Shown here: piece after piece, positions 32,615 to 39,838 of the stretch
Position numbering within the stretch: position 1 is the stretch's first letter
How the letters are laid out: every line of letters starts with the position of its first letter
Assembly: GCA_028223395.1 (NCBI GenBank)
Contig: JAOIUG010000010.1
Location: 1-46,790 of the forward strand
Source: Shewanella sp.
Lineage (GTDB): Bacteria > Pseudomonadota > Gammaproteobacteria > Enterobacterales > Shewanellaceae
Direction: 5' to 3'
Length of the DNA stretch: 46,790 nt
The notes under the pieces: model-generated
Seen by the model: only the letters and a program-made list of their open reading frames with translations
Database searches by the model: none
Told to the model about the DNA's origin: nothing
Program-made: the position numbers and the translations under genes

Positions 32615-34216
32615 CTAGGCTTTCACTTTGAACAAGTAGTGATCGCCAGGTAGTAAGGTTGCAGGTACGCTTTGCTGCTCAGTGTGTAAGTTAGAGACCA
32701 CCATGCCCAGTTGTTCGATTTTATTAATGAGACTTGGGCTCAGTTTTTCGATGTTATTGAGTAGCTTTATATCATCACAGGAAAAGGTGATCGTTAAGTT
32801 GGGCTTATCCCTGACAGGCTCGGCTTGTTTGGCATGAGTGGTGATCAACAACGGAATGTTAGACAGGGTAAATTTGAGTCTTAGCACCCAAAGCTCAGAT
32901 CGTCGCTCAGATCCTGATAAATCACTTTTATCTCGTTCAAAATGCCCTTCAAACTGCTCATAAGTATGTGAAATCGAGTAAGGCAAAGTAAAAAACCAGT
33001 GTTCACAGTCCTCTTTTACGCCAGAATGTTGTTGGTATAGGCTGAAATGGTTCAGTAATTCTATAAGAGGCTGTTGCAAGTTTAAGCGCGCGATTTGCTG
33101 AGCGAGTTTAGGCGATAAGCCTAAATAAGTTTGCAGCAGGTTAAGTTTATCGTTAAGTGGCGTCAGTGTTACTGGATCCGACGCTTTTTTCCCTAATAAC
33201 CACTGGCATAAAAAGAGTAACGTATTAGCATGATCTGGTGACGGAGCATGCCAGTGAGTAGGCTGGATATTTAAGCGGGCAAAGCTGAGTAACGCATGTT
33301 GTAGTTGTTGAGGATCGCTTAGCGAAATGAGGGTTTCAGGTAACAACTTAGGTAACGCATGCAAGAGCGTTCGTTTTAAGAGAGCGTTGGTGAGATTGTG
33401 CTTGTCACTGCACTGAGGTAATGCACCAGCCTTAGCTAAGGCGAGTGATAAAAAATCCGCTGCCACCTTATGCTCACCTTTAGTACTTGTAAGATTAGAT
33501 CTTGGCTCCATGGCTTTAGGGGCCTGCTCGAGTTGTGTCAAAAATTGACGGTAGTAAGAACTTACACTTGTTTTGGGCGCCGTGATCTCAGGCGATGTGG
33601 ATATGGAATGAGCCAATGGCGCAGTATCTGTGTGGCGACACTTAGCTGTGATCTCAACAGTGGTTAAAATAGGAGAAAGCTCAAGTAACAGTTGTTGCTC
33701 TTGAGCTTTTATCGCAACAGAAAACGCTCCCTTTATAAAACCTGCTGGAGCAGAAAAAGCGAAACAAAGCCCATTGTTAAAACGTAACTGTTTTGCAGTG
33801 ATAATGGCATTAGGCAGTCGGTATCCATGAGGTTTTGTCGCTAACTTTAATACGCCATTTGTCATTGTTGGATAGCGTTTGATGAAGGAAAGCAGCGTAC
33901 TTGGAACAGCAACAAACACAGGCGGGCCTAATGAGAGTAGTTGGGCAGGCGTGGATACACTGGCGAGCGCATGTGGTTGCACTACACTTAAAAGAAAGGC
34001 GTGAGCGTTAGTAAGATGTACTGAGCTTAATGTTGAGTTGGATGCAGCCTCAAGTTTTATCGGCTCAGATCTGCCCGCCACATGAGCCAATAGCCCCTCA
34101 TTATTATGCGTGAGCGTCACCGGGAGTAGCGATGTCGAGCTCGATATGGGTAAAACACTGGTCGCAGGTTTACTCAGCGGAGTGGGGCGAGATCCTGACG
34201 GGGGAAGATGGTTCAA
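32615..34216 (-). CDS. FliK-like hook-length-control-domain protein
   Basis: This 533-residue protein has no signal peptide or membrane helix. The N-terminal part is Ser/Thr/Pro/Leu-rich (about 1-230) and the middle is helical. The C-terminal domain (about 410-533, with HWFFTLPYSISHTYEQFEGHF split over its start, LWVLRLKFTLSNIPLLITTH, and SLINKIEQLGMVVSNLHTEQ) resembles the FliK C-terminal domain as found in Pseudomonas/Shewanella FliK-like proteins. TTG 34216 is the likely start, with TGAGG 6 bases before it. The first internal Met comes far later. Pairing with the FlhB-tail gene suggests a role in export substrate switching. Similarity to true FliK is low, so confidence is moderate. Confidence 0.7.
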   Translation of the reverse strand: MNHLPPSGSRPTPLSKPATSVLPISSSTSLLPVTLTHNNEGLLAHVAGRSEPIKLEAASNSTLSSVHLTNAHAFLLSVVQPHALASVSTPAQLLSLGPPVFVAVPSTLLSFIKRYPTMTNGVLKLATKPHGYRLPNAIITAKQLRFNNGLCFAFSAPAGFIKGAFSVAIKAQEQQLLLELSPILTTVEITAKCRHTDTAPLAHSISTSPEITAPKTSVSSYYRQFLTQLEQAPKAMEPRSNLTSTKGEHKVAADFLSLALAKAGALPQCSDKHNLTNALLKRTLLHALPKLLPETLISLSDPQQLQHALLSFARLNIQPTHWHAPSPDHANTLLFLCQWLLGKKASDPVTLTPLNDKLNLLQTYLGLSPKLAQQIARLNLQQPLIELLNHFSLYQQHSGVKEDCEHWFFTLPYSISHTYEQFEGHFERDKSDLSGSERRSELWVLRLKFTLSNIPLLITTHAKQAEPVRDKPNLTITFSCDDIKLLNNIEKLSPSLINKIEQLGMVVSNLHTEQQSVPATLLPGDHYLFKVKA

Positions 34217-34516
34217 ACAAACCTCATTAGTGCCGCTGAGCTGACATGTTTTATCACAAAATTATTGTTGAAATTGCTGAGCTGTTGGGTATGCTTAGCA
34301 ACCTTATTTGAAAGTAGCGTACTTACTAGTGAATCATTCTGTTTTAAATCACAATAGTAGCGCATAGCAAGGCAACAGAATCGGTGCTAAATCGGTCAAG
34401 TTGGCAATGTATGGATATTATCCTTACGCTAATACTTTAAACCTATCGGCAATAGTGCGGTAAAACTTTAGCCAAGATCAAAAGTCAGCCGTATATAACG
34501 ATTTAAAGAGATGACT
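34217..34516. other. Divergent intergenic region, FliK-like gene and mlaA
   Basis: These 300 bases separate two divergently read genes and must hold a promoter for each. The half nearest mlaA is AT-rich. I see no convincing -35/-10 pair, -24/-12 element or strong dyad. Confidence 0.5.
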
Positions 34517-35284
34517 ATGAAGTGTAAAGGGATGATGCTTTTTCTCGCTGTATTGGGGGCTCCGGCCTTAGCTGCAGATGAAAGTAGCATAAAGAATAAA
34601 GAAGTGACGGTCACTTATAATGATCCTCGCGATCCGATAGAAGGGTTTAACCGCGCCATGTGGGAACTTAACTATCAGTACATCGATCGATACCTTTTTC
34701 GACCTGTAGCCCACGGGTATAGTGATTACGTTCCCTATCCAGTCAAAAGTGGGATCAATAACTTTGTACTTAACCTAGAAGAGCCCAGTAGCCTTGTTAA
34801 CAATGTATTGCAAGGTAAATGGATGTGGGCTGCCAATGCCGGGGGACGTTTTACGGTCAATAGCACATTTGGTTTACTGGGCACCATAGATGTTGCTGAA
34901 ATGATGGGCATGACGCGTAAGCAAGATAGTTTTAGTGAGGTGTTAGGTTATTACGGTGTGCCTAACGGCCCTTATTTTATGGCGCCTTTTATTGGCCCTT
35001 ATGTGACACGAGAGATCACGACAGATTGGATCGATGATTTGTATTTTCCAGCCTCTGAACTGACCTTTTGGCAAACTGCGCTGATCTGGGGCCTTAAAAG
35101 CATCCACAATCGAGCTGCGGTCATTGACCAAGAAAGGCTGGTAGACAATGCACTGGATCCTTATTCCTTTGTTAAAGATGCCTACTTGCAGCATGTTGAT
35201 TATAAAGTATATGATGGTGATGTCCCGCAACATGATGACGATAACGATGAGCTCCTTGATGAATACATGCAGGAGCTTGATTAA
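34517..35284 (+). CDS. mlaA: MlaA/VacJ outer-membrane phospholipid transport protein
   Basis: MlaA removes misplaced phospholipids from the outer leaflet and hands them to MlaC. This version has 255 residues. Family signatures are clear: DPIEGFNRAMWELNYQYIDR, RPVAHGYSDYVPYPVKSGI, NLEEPSSLVNNVLQG, STFGLLGTIDVAEMMG, VLGYYGVPNGPYFMAPFIGP, and DPYSFVKDAYLQHVDYKVYDG. The N-terminus (MKCKGMMLFLAVLGAPALAADES) reads as a type I signal peptide ending APALA. There is no lipobox Cys, unlike E. coli MlaA. ATG 34517 has AAAGAG six bases before it; ATG 34511 directly abuts that site. The C-terminal 15 residues are very acidic. Confidence 0.92.
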   Translation: MKCKGMMLFLAVLGAPALAADESSIKNKEVTVTYNDPRDPIEGFNRAMWELNYQYIDRYLFRPVAHGYSDYVPYPVKSGINNFVLNLEEPSSLVNNVLQGKWMWAANAGGRFTVNSTFGLLGTIDVAEMMGMTRKQDSFSEVLGYYGVPNGPYFMAPFIGPYVTREITTDWIDDLYFPASELTFWQTALIWGLKSIHNRAAVIDQERLVDNALDPYSFVKDAYLQHVDYKVYDGDVPQHDDDNDELLDEYMQELD

Positions 35285-35377
35285 CTCAAAATCTTGCCAA
35301 ATCAACGTAGCCACGTGGTAGGGCATTAGGCGGAAATATGAGAACAGTGTTTCCGCGATGATAAGCAGAGGTATGCA

Positions 35378-36484
35378 ATGACGCTAAAAGGATTAATGAT
35401 TTTATTAGTGGATGACGACCCTGTTTTTCGAACTTTAGTGACTGACTTTTTAGAGCAGCGCGGAGCAAGTGTTACCGAAGCCGATAATGGTGAGCTTGGT
35501 TTACATTGTTTAAAGCATCAAGTGTTTGATGCCATTATTGTCGATTTAAGCATGCCTAAGCTTGGCGGTTTAGATATGCTAAAAGCGATGAAAAGTTACA
35601 GCTCTAGTGTTCCGACTATTATAGTCTCTGGGAATCAAGCGATGTCAGATGTCGTTGAAGCACTTCGACATGGGGCGAACGATTACCTAGTCAAACCCGT
35701 CTCAGATCTCTTTTTGCTAGAAAATGCCATTCAACAGTGCCTCAATGAGGTGCAAAAAACGTCACAACCGCAGGCTGAATTAGAGTCGCTGTCATACATG
35801 GAGCTTAATCAAAACCTTGATAGATTGAGCGCTGATGACGAGGCTGCCAAAAGTTTACAACACCAGATCCTACCACCTCATCGAACGATCTATAAAAAGG
35901 TGAGCATTCAATATAGTTTGTTTAATGTCAGTGGTGTCAGTGCCCATTTTGTTGATTCTACGATGATCGGTGAATCACATGCGGTGATGTACATGGCGCA
36001 CTTTCATCCAGAGGATAATCGCGCTGTATTTGCCAGCGTTTTACTGAAGAGTTTTTTCACTCATAAACTAAAACAATACTATGAAAAGCACGCTAAAGTG
36101 GTGATAGAGCCGTATAACATGCTGAGTTATTTGAATGAACGGATGACTAAATCTGGTTTGGATATTTATGTTGATATGACTTATGTTGTGATTGATGTGG
36201 TTAGTCGAAATATGACAATCGCTCAGTCTGGCAATGAGTTTCGGTGCTATTTACGCGATCAAAATGACTTAACGCCACTGGCTTTAGCTGAGTCGATGCC
36301 ACTTGGCGTTAGCCATTGGGGCGAGCCTTCTGTGCAATGCCGAACGCTAACACCTGATAGCAGCTTATGCATTGTAAGTAATGTTGCTGCACATAGAGAT
36401 AATTTATTAAAAGGGGAGTTTATTGGTTTAAGATCCAGTGAGGATCAACAACCAGGCGGATATGTAGAGCTGGCTGTAGCTTAG
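35378..36484 (+). CDS. Response regulator with degenerate PP2C/RsbU-like output domain
   Basis: This 368-residue protein has two parts. The receiver (about 6-122) has D12-D13-D14, phosphoacceptor D56 (IIVDLSMP) and Lys in DYLVKPVSD. After a linker helix, residues 165-350 resemble the PP2C-like domain of RssB/RsbU regulators, beginning SLQHQILPPHRTIYKKVSI. The metal-binding aspartates are absent: where RsbU types read GGDyyD and aDvsGhG, this one reads SGVSAHFVD and AHFHPEDN. It is therefore probably a non-catalytic scaffold like RssB. A direct link to sigma-S turnover is not shown. AGAGG precedes ATG 35378. The downstream boundary is a strong terminator. Confidence 0.8.
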   Translation: MTLKGLMILLVDDDPVFRTLVTDFLEQRGASVTEADNGELGLHCLKHQVFDAIIVDLSMPKLGGLDMLKAMKSYSSSVPTIIVSGNQAMSDVVEALRHGANDYLVKPVSDLFLLENAIQQCLNEVQKTSQPQAELESLSYMELNQNLDRLSADDEAAKSLQHQILPPHRTIYKKVSIQYSLFNVSGVSAHFVDSTMIGESHAVMYMAHFHPEDNRAVFASVLLKSFFTHKLKQYYEKHAKVVIEPYNMLSYLNERMTKSGLDIYVDMTYVVIDVVSRNMTIAQSGNEFRCYLRDQNDLTPLALAESMPLGVSHWGEPSVQCRTLTPDSSLCIVSNVAAHRDNLLKGEFIGLRSSEDQQPGGYVELAVA

Positions 36485-36515
36485 TCAATAAGCTTAGGAA
36501 ATAAATCAATGTAAT

Positions 36516-36546
36516 AAAAAGCCAGAAGATGATCTTCTGGCTTTTT
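36516..36546. terminator. Bidirectional rho-independent terminator
   Basis: A perfect 14-bp stem: AAAAAGCCAGAAGA (36516-36529), loop TGA, TCTTCTGGCTTTTT (36533-36546). The A run on one side and T run on the other make it work on both strands. It separates the convergent response-regulator gene (+) and the peptide transporter gene (-). Confidence 0.95.
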
Positions 36547-36623
36547 ATTATCTCAATTCAATAATCATTAGCGTGTTCTGCCACACGCTATAACGATTAT
36601 CGAACCTTATTACTGCTTACAAC

Positions 36624-38126
36624 TTAATGCTTTATACCTTCATGTTCAGCTGTTATAGCAATTTCTTCTTCAAGCATTTTTTCTTCATTTTCATTGTGAC
36701 CTTCAGCGCCATGCATCCAATCAACCAGTTTATCAGCGATAAAGTAAAGAATGATCCCTGAAACCACAGAGGTGATAGCAATGCCGGCAAAAATAGCCAT
36801 AGCATTAGCAAGTTGCTCGTCTTTTCCGCCACCATGACCGATAAACGATCCTACAACACCAGCGATTTTATTTGCGATAGCAACAAACAAGAACCAGGTT
36901 CCCATCATTAATGAGGCAATACGCAGTGGCGCTAATTTAGTCACCATTGAAAGTCCAATTGGCGATAAACATAATTCACCCATGGTGTGGAAGAAGTATG
37001 CACCGACTAGCCACCACATGCTTGATTTTGCAGTGGCATCGCCATTCATCTGTAACACGGCGCCAATCATAAATAGGAAACCGATAGCAAGAAGGAATAA
37101 GCCTAAAGCAAATTTTACCGGTGAATTAGGCTCATTTTTACCCATGCGGATCCAAATAGAGGCAATCACTGGAGCAAAAATAACAATGAATATTGCATTT
37201 AACGATTGGAACCAAGTTGTTGGAACTTCCCAACCGCCAATCATGCGATCAGTAAAATCATTGGTAAATAAGTTCATCAAGCCACCTGCTTGTTCGAACC
37301 CGGCCCAAAAGATAATAGTAAACAGTCCCATTACCATGATTACTTTAATACGATCACGCTCAACTTTAGTTAAAGGCTCTTTACGGACATCACCCGCCGC
37401 TTCTTTTTTACTTCTTTCTAGTTTAGCAGCAGGAGCACGGCCAATATCGCCTAATAGACGTTGCGCAAAAACAAATTGAACAATTAATGAGATAACCATA
37501 CCCACACCGGCACAGAAGAAACCTGCTTGCCAGTTATTGATAAAAACCTCTTTGCCATCAACAACACTTGCGTGACCAAAGTGAGTGTAAGCCCAAGCAA
37601 CAACAATACCAGACAGCGCCGCCCCTAAATTAATACCCATGTAGAAGATAGTAAACGCGCCATCACGACGATGATCGCCTTCCTCATAAAGATCGCCAAC
37701 CATCGTAGAAATGTTAGGTTTGAACAGGCCGTTACCGATAATCAAGATACCTAAGCCTAAATAAAAGATTTGTGTTGCCGAACCTGGCACCCATTCATGA
37801 GGTGCAGCCAGTAAAAACTGGCCTATAGCCATTAATGCACCACCAATGTATATTGATTTTCGCTGACCCAACACATTATCAGCTAACCAACCACCAAATA
37901 AAGGCGTTAAATAAACTAGAGCGGTGAATGTACCATAAAGAGAAAGGGCGTCAGCTTGACTCCACCCTAGTCCCCCCCCTTGTTGGTTTACCTGATCAAC
38001 AAGATACAGCACCAAAATGGCCCGCATTGCATAATAACTAAATCGTTCCCATAGCTCTGTTGTAAACAGCAAGAACAATCCTTTCGGATGTCCAAACATT
38101 GTCCCCTGGGGTTTTACTCCGCTCAT
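36624..38126 (-). CDS. POT/PTR-family proton-dependent oligopeptide transporter
   Basis: This 500-residue inner-membrane protein has about 12-14 predicted helices. POT signatures are present: ELWERFSYYAMRAILVLYL (ExxERF proton-coupling motif at about residues 24-28), a GGWLADNVLGQRKSIYIGG loop, and FTIFYMGINLGAALSGIVV (PTR2 signature). It imports di-/tripeptides with protons, as the Dtp proteins do. The C-terminus is acidic and cytoplasmic. A GGAAGAAGAA purine site precedes ATG 38126. It is monocistronic, ends against the bidirectional terminator, and has no link to its flagellar or polysaccharide neighbours. Confidence 0.92.
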   Translation of the reverse strand: MSGVKPQGTMFGHPKGLFLLFTTELWERFSYYAMRAILVLYLVDQVNQQGGGLGWSQADALSLYGTFTALVYLTPLFGGWLADNVLGQRKSIYIGGALMAIGQFLLAAPHEWVPGSATQIFYLGLGILIIGNGLFKPNISTMVGDLYEEGDHRRDGAFTIFYMGINLGAALSGIVVAWAYTHFGHASVVDGKEVFINNWQAGFFCAGVGMVISLIVQFVFAQRLLGDIGRAPAAKLERSKKEAAGDVRKEPLTKVERDRIKVIMVMGLFTIIFWAGFEQAGGLMNLFTNDFTDRMIGGWEVPTTWFQSLNAIFIVIFAPVIASIWIRMGKNEPNSPVKFALGLFLLAIGFLFMIGAVLQMNGDATAKSSMWWLVGAYFFHTMGELCLSPIGLSMVTKLAPLRIASLMMGTWFLFVAIANKIAGVVGSFIGHGGGKDEQLANAMAIFAGIAITSVVSGIILYFIADKLVDWMHGAEGHNENEEKMLEEEIAITAEHEGIKH

Positions 38127-38424
38127 TTCTTCTTCCGCCTTCAGCTTGTAATTGCCTGTGTGTCAATAAAATTAACACAATCTATTAGTTTTGTTCAGTT
38201 ACATATTATCCGACACATTCACTGTGCTTTTGAGTGTTCGGATAACTGTTTTTTTACCCATTTTCTTACCCAATATTGTTGGGTTTTATTGTATTTTTTA
38301 TAGTTTGAGTCTAAAGCGAGCTCTAACCACGGCAAAACATACCTTATATACACTTTTAAGGTGGTTAAAGTCAATTGTCAGTGCTTGCTTGTTGCTTTTA
38401 TCTACAGTGAATACGGGTTGTTGT

Positions 38425-38455
38425 TTACCGTTGCTTGAACATCAAGCAACGGTAA
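38425..38455. repeat. Perfect 14-bp inverted repeat upstream of rfaH
   Basis: TTACCGTTGCTTGA (38425-38438), loop ACA, TCAAGCAACGGTAA (38442-38455). No T run follows on either strand, so it is not an ordinary terminator. It ends about 20 bases before the candidate rfaH -35 element, a place suited to a regulator site. Confidence 0.85.
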
Positions 38456-38474
38456 GGGAATTGCCAAAATTGAA

Positions 38475-38503
38475 TTGGTTCTCTCCTCATTTTTTGCTAG
38501 TAT
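38475..38503 (+). promoter_or_regulatory. Candidate sigma-70 promoter of rfaH
   Basis: TTGGTT (38475-38480), 17-base spacer, TAGTAT (38498-38503) preceded by TGC, which gives an extended -10. The transcript would start near 38510, 45 bases before ATG 38555. The match to consensus is partial. Confidence 0.4.
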
Positions 38504-38554
38504 CAAATGCGTTGAAAGGATATAACAGATTTATTCTATTTAGGGAGCAGAACA

Positions 38555-39079
38555 ATGAAAGCTTGGTATTTGTTATATTGTAAATCTCGCGGTGAAGCCA
38601 GAGCTCAACAGAATTTAGCGCTTCAAAATATTGAAACGTATATTCCTACTTACCCAGAAGAAAAACAACGTAAAGGACAAAAAACAGTCCAGCGCTCTCC
38701 TCTTTTTCCAAGTTACCTCTTCATCCATTTTGATCCGAAAGAAACCAGTGTGGCGCGTGTGCATAACACTCGTGGCGTGATCCGGATTATCGGCTGCAAA
38801 GAACTGATGACGCCCATTGATGAGACGATTATTAGTGCGATTAAAGCGCGTGAACACAAATGGCTCCATGAATTATTGCCTGAAAATAGTGATAAACCTG
38901 CAGTCACGCTTGCGGTGAAAGAAGGGGACAAAGTCAGGTTTACTGAAGGTCCTTTTGCCGAGTTGGAGGGGATATTTCAAGAGAAAAATGGTGAAAAACG
39001 TTGCTATGTTTTGTTTGATATTATGGGCAAACAACAACGAGTTTCTGTCGATAAATCATCGGTAAGATTAGCAGGCTAG
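38555..39079 (+). CDS. rfaH: RfaH transcription antiterminator (NusG paralogue)
   Basis: This 174-residue protein is recruited to RNA polymerase at ops sites and prevents Rho termination in long polysaccharide operons. It aligns over its N-terminal domain without gaps to E. coli RfaH as I recall it: KAWYLLYCK (2-10), PLFPSYLF (49-56), FDP (59-61), TRGV (72-75). The C-terminal KOW domain is GDKVRFTEGPFAELEGIF, then KNGEKRCYVLFDIMGKQ. Ser48 stands where E. coli has Glu48, and SVAR (65-68) where E. coli has HTTT. AGGGAG precedes ATG 38555. A perfect ops site lies 586 bases downstream, before the exporter gene. NusG itself is ruled out by the LLYCK and TRGV pattern and the context. Confidence 0.92.
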   Translation: MKAWYLLYCKSRGEARAQQNLALQNIETYIPTYPEEKQRKGQKTVQRSPLFPSYLFIHFDPKETSVARVHNTRGVIRIIGCKELMTPIDETIISAIKAREHKWLHELLPENSDKPAVTLAVKEGDKVRFTEGPFAELEGIFQEKNGEKRCYVLFDIMGKQQRVSVDKSSVRLAG

Positions 39080-39488
39080 TGTAGGCGCTGTTTGTATCAT
39101 CGCACTAAAACACGTTTGCCATGTGAATATGCGATTAAAAATGATTGTACTGAGTGAGAATATTTAAATCTTAGGAAACTATTCATTCCTGTATAGATGA
39201 ATAGGGATTGATGTAGAGGTGTGAGGACTGCGTTATTATTGTTAATGCTCTGTTCTGCTGTAGGTGTAACTATTAAATTTTACATGAAGTTAACTTACAA
39301 ACTTACTCTGTATATGCACAATGAATAACGACGCCTGCGTCTTGGTTTACAATGGTAACATCTAACTTACATTGGAGTGGATCACGTATGTGGTGTCAAT
39401 CGATGTTAAATTTTTCCGTTAAGGCTTTTTTTTGAGCGCTTGGTTCAATACCTGAATAAAGTTCCTATTATGGCTATTTCCATTACTG

Positions 39489-39494
39489 TATAAT
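39489..39494 (+). promoter_or_regulatory. Candidate -10 box of the polysaccharide operon
   Basis: An exact TATAAT lies here. No good TTGACA match sits 16-18 bases upstream, so an activator or an extended element would be needed. If used, the leader to the exporter start would be about 340 bases and would include the ops site. Confidence 0.35.
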
Positions 39495-39638
39495 CATCGG
39501 TGTTATGCGTTATATCTTTAAGCTTATAGCATATTAACGGGTTAACGATACCGTATATAAACAATTGTATTACTTTGTTACTCATATTCAATAAAATTTA
39601 ATTCATGTTGTGAAACGTGAACAGTCCGCTTGGCGGAT

Positions 39639-39676
39639 GCGCACTTTGGAAGCCATGATCCATGGGCGGTAGCGTG
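39639..39676 (+). promoter_or_regulatory. JUMPstart sequence with perfect ops element
   Basis: GGCGGTAGCGTG at 39665-39676 is identical to the ops element, where RNA polymerase pauses and recruits RfaH. Upstream, GCGCACTTTGGAAGC (39639-39653) fits the outer JUMPstart part. It sits 163 bases before the exporter start on the coding strand, as in enterobacterial and Vibrio O-antigen/capsule operons. Confidence 0.95.
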
Positions 39677-39838
39677 TTTAAAAATCGTGGTTAAGCGTTT
39701 AGAGTGTCCTTTAAATGACCGTCAATTCTGATGTTCATCTGTAGTTATTTACTTGTTTTAATCATAGTATTAATGAGTTAGCTCATTTTTACTTGGCGAT
39801 TTAATCATGTTGTTCATTTCCTAGGGAGAGAGAATTCG

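Larger units (their letters stand above)
38127..38554. other. Divergent intergenic region, peptide transporter and rfaH (428 bp)
   Basis: No gene is evident in this AT-rich region. It holds a dyad TTATCCGA (38206-38213) / TCGGATAA (38238-38245) with partly complementary inner bases, a perfect 14-bp hairpin at 38425-38455, and a candidate rfaH promoter at 38475-38503. The first dyad is 80-120 bases upstream of the transporter start and may be an operator or terminator. Confidence 0.55.
39080..39838. other. Long AT-rich leader of the polysaccharide operon (759 bp)
   Basis: No credible gene is seen here; only very short reading frames of about 15 codons occur. The region holds a TATAAT box at 39489-39494, a weak dyad CTATTCAT/ATGAATAG around 39179-39204, and the JUMPstart/ops element at 39639-39676. 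The strong AT bias suits silencing by H-NS-type proteins, which is inference. Confidence 0.7.

Noticed and set aside
35330-35356. GCGGAAA/TTTCCGC dyad after mlaA as a terminator
   Set aside because: The stem is 7 bp with a 13-base loop and no T tract; too weak to call.
36982-37479. A 165-codon + strand frame opposite the peptide transporter
   Set aside because: It is the antisense shadow of a membrane-protein gene with clear POT motifs; its composition is that of a mirrored frame.
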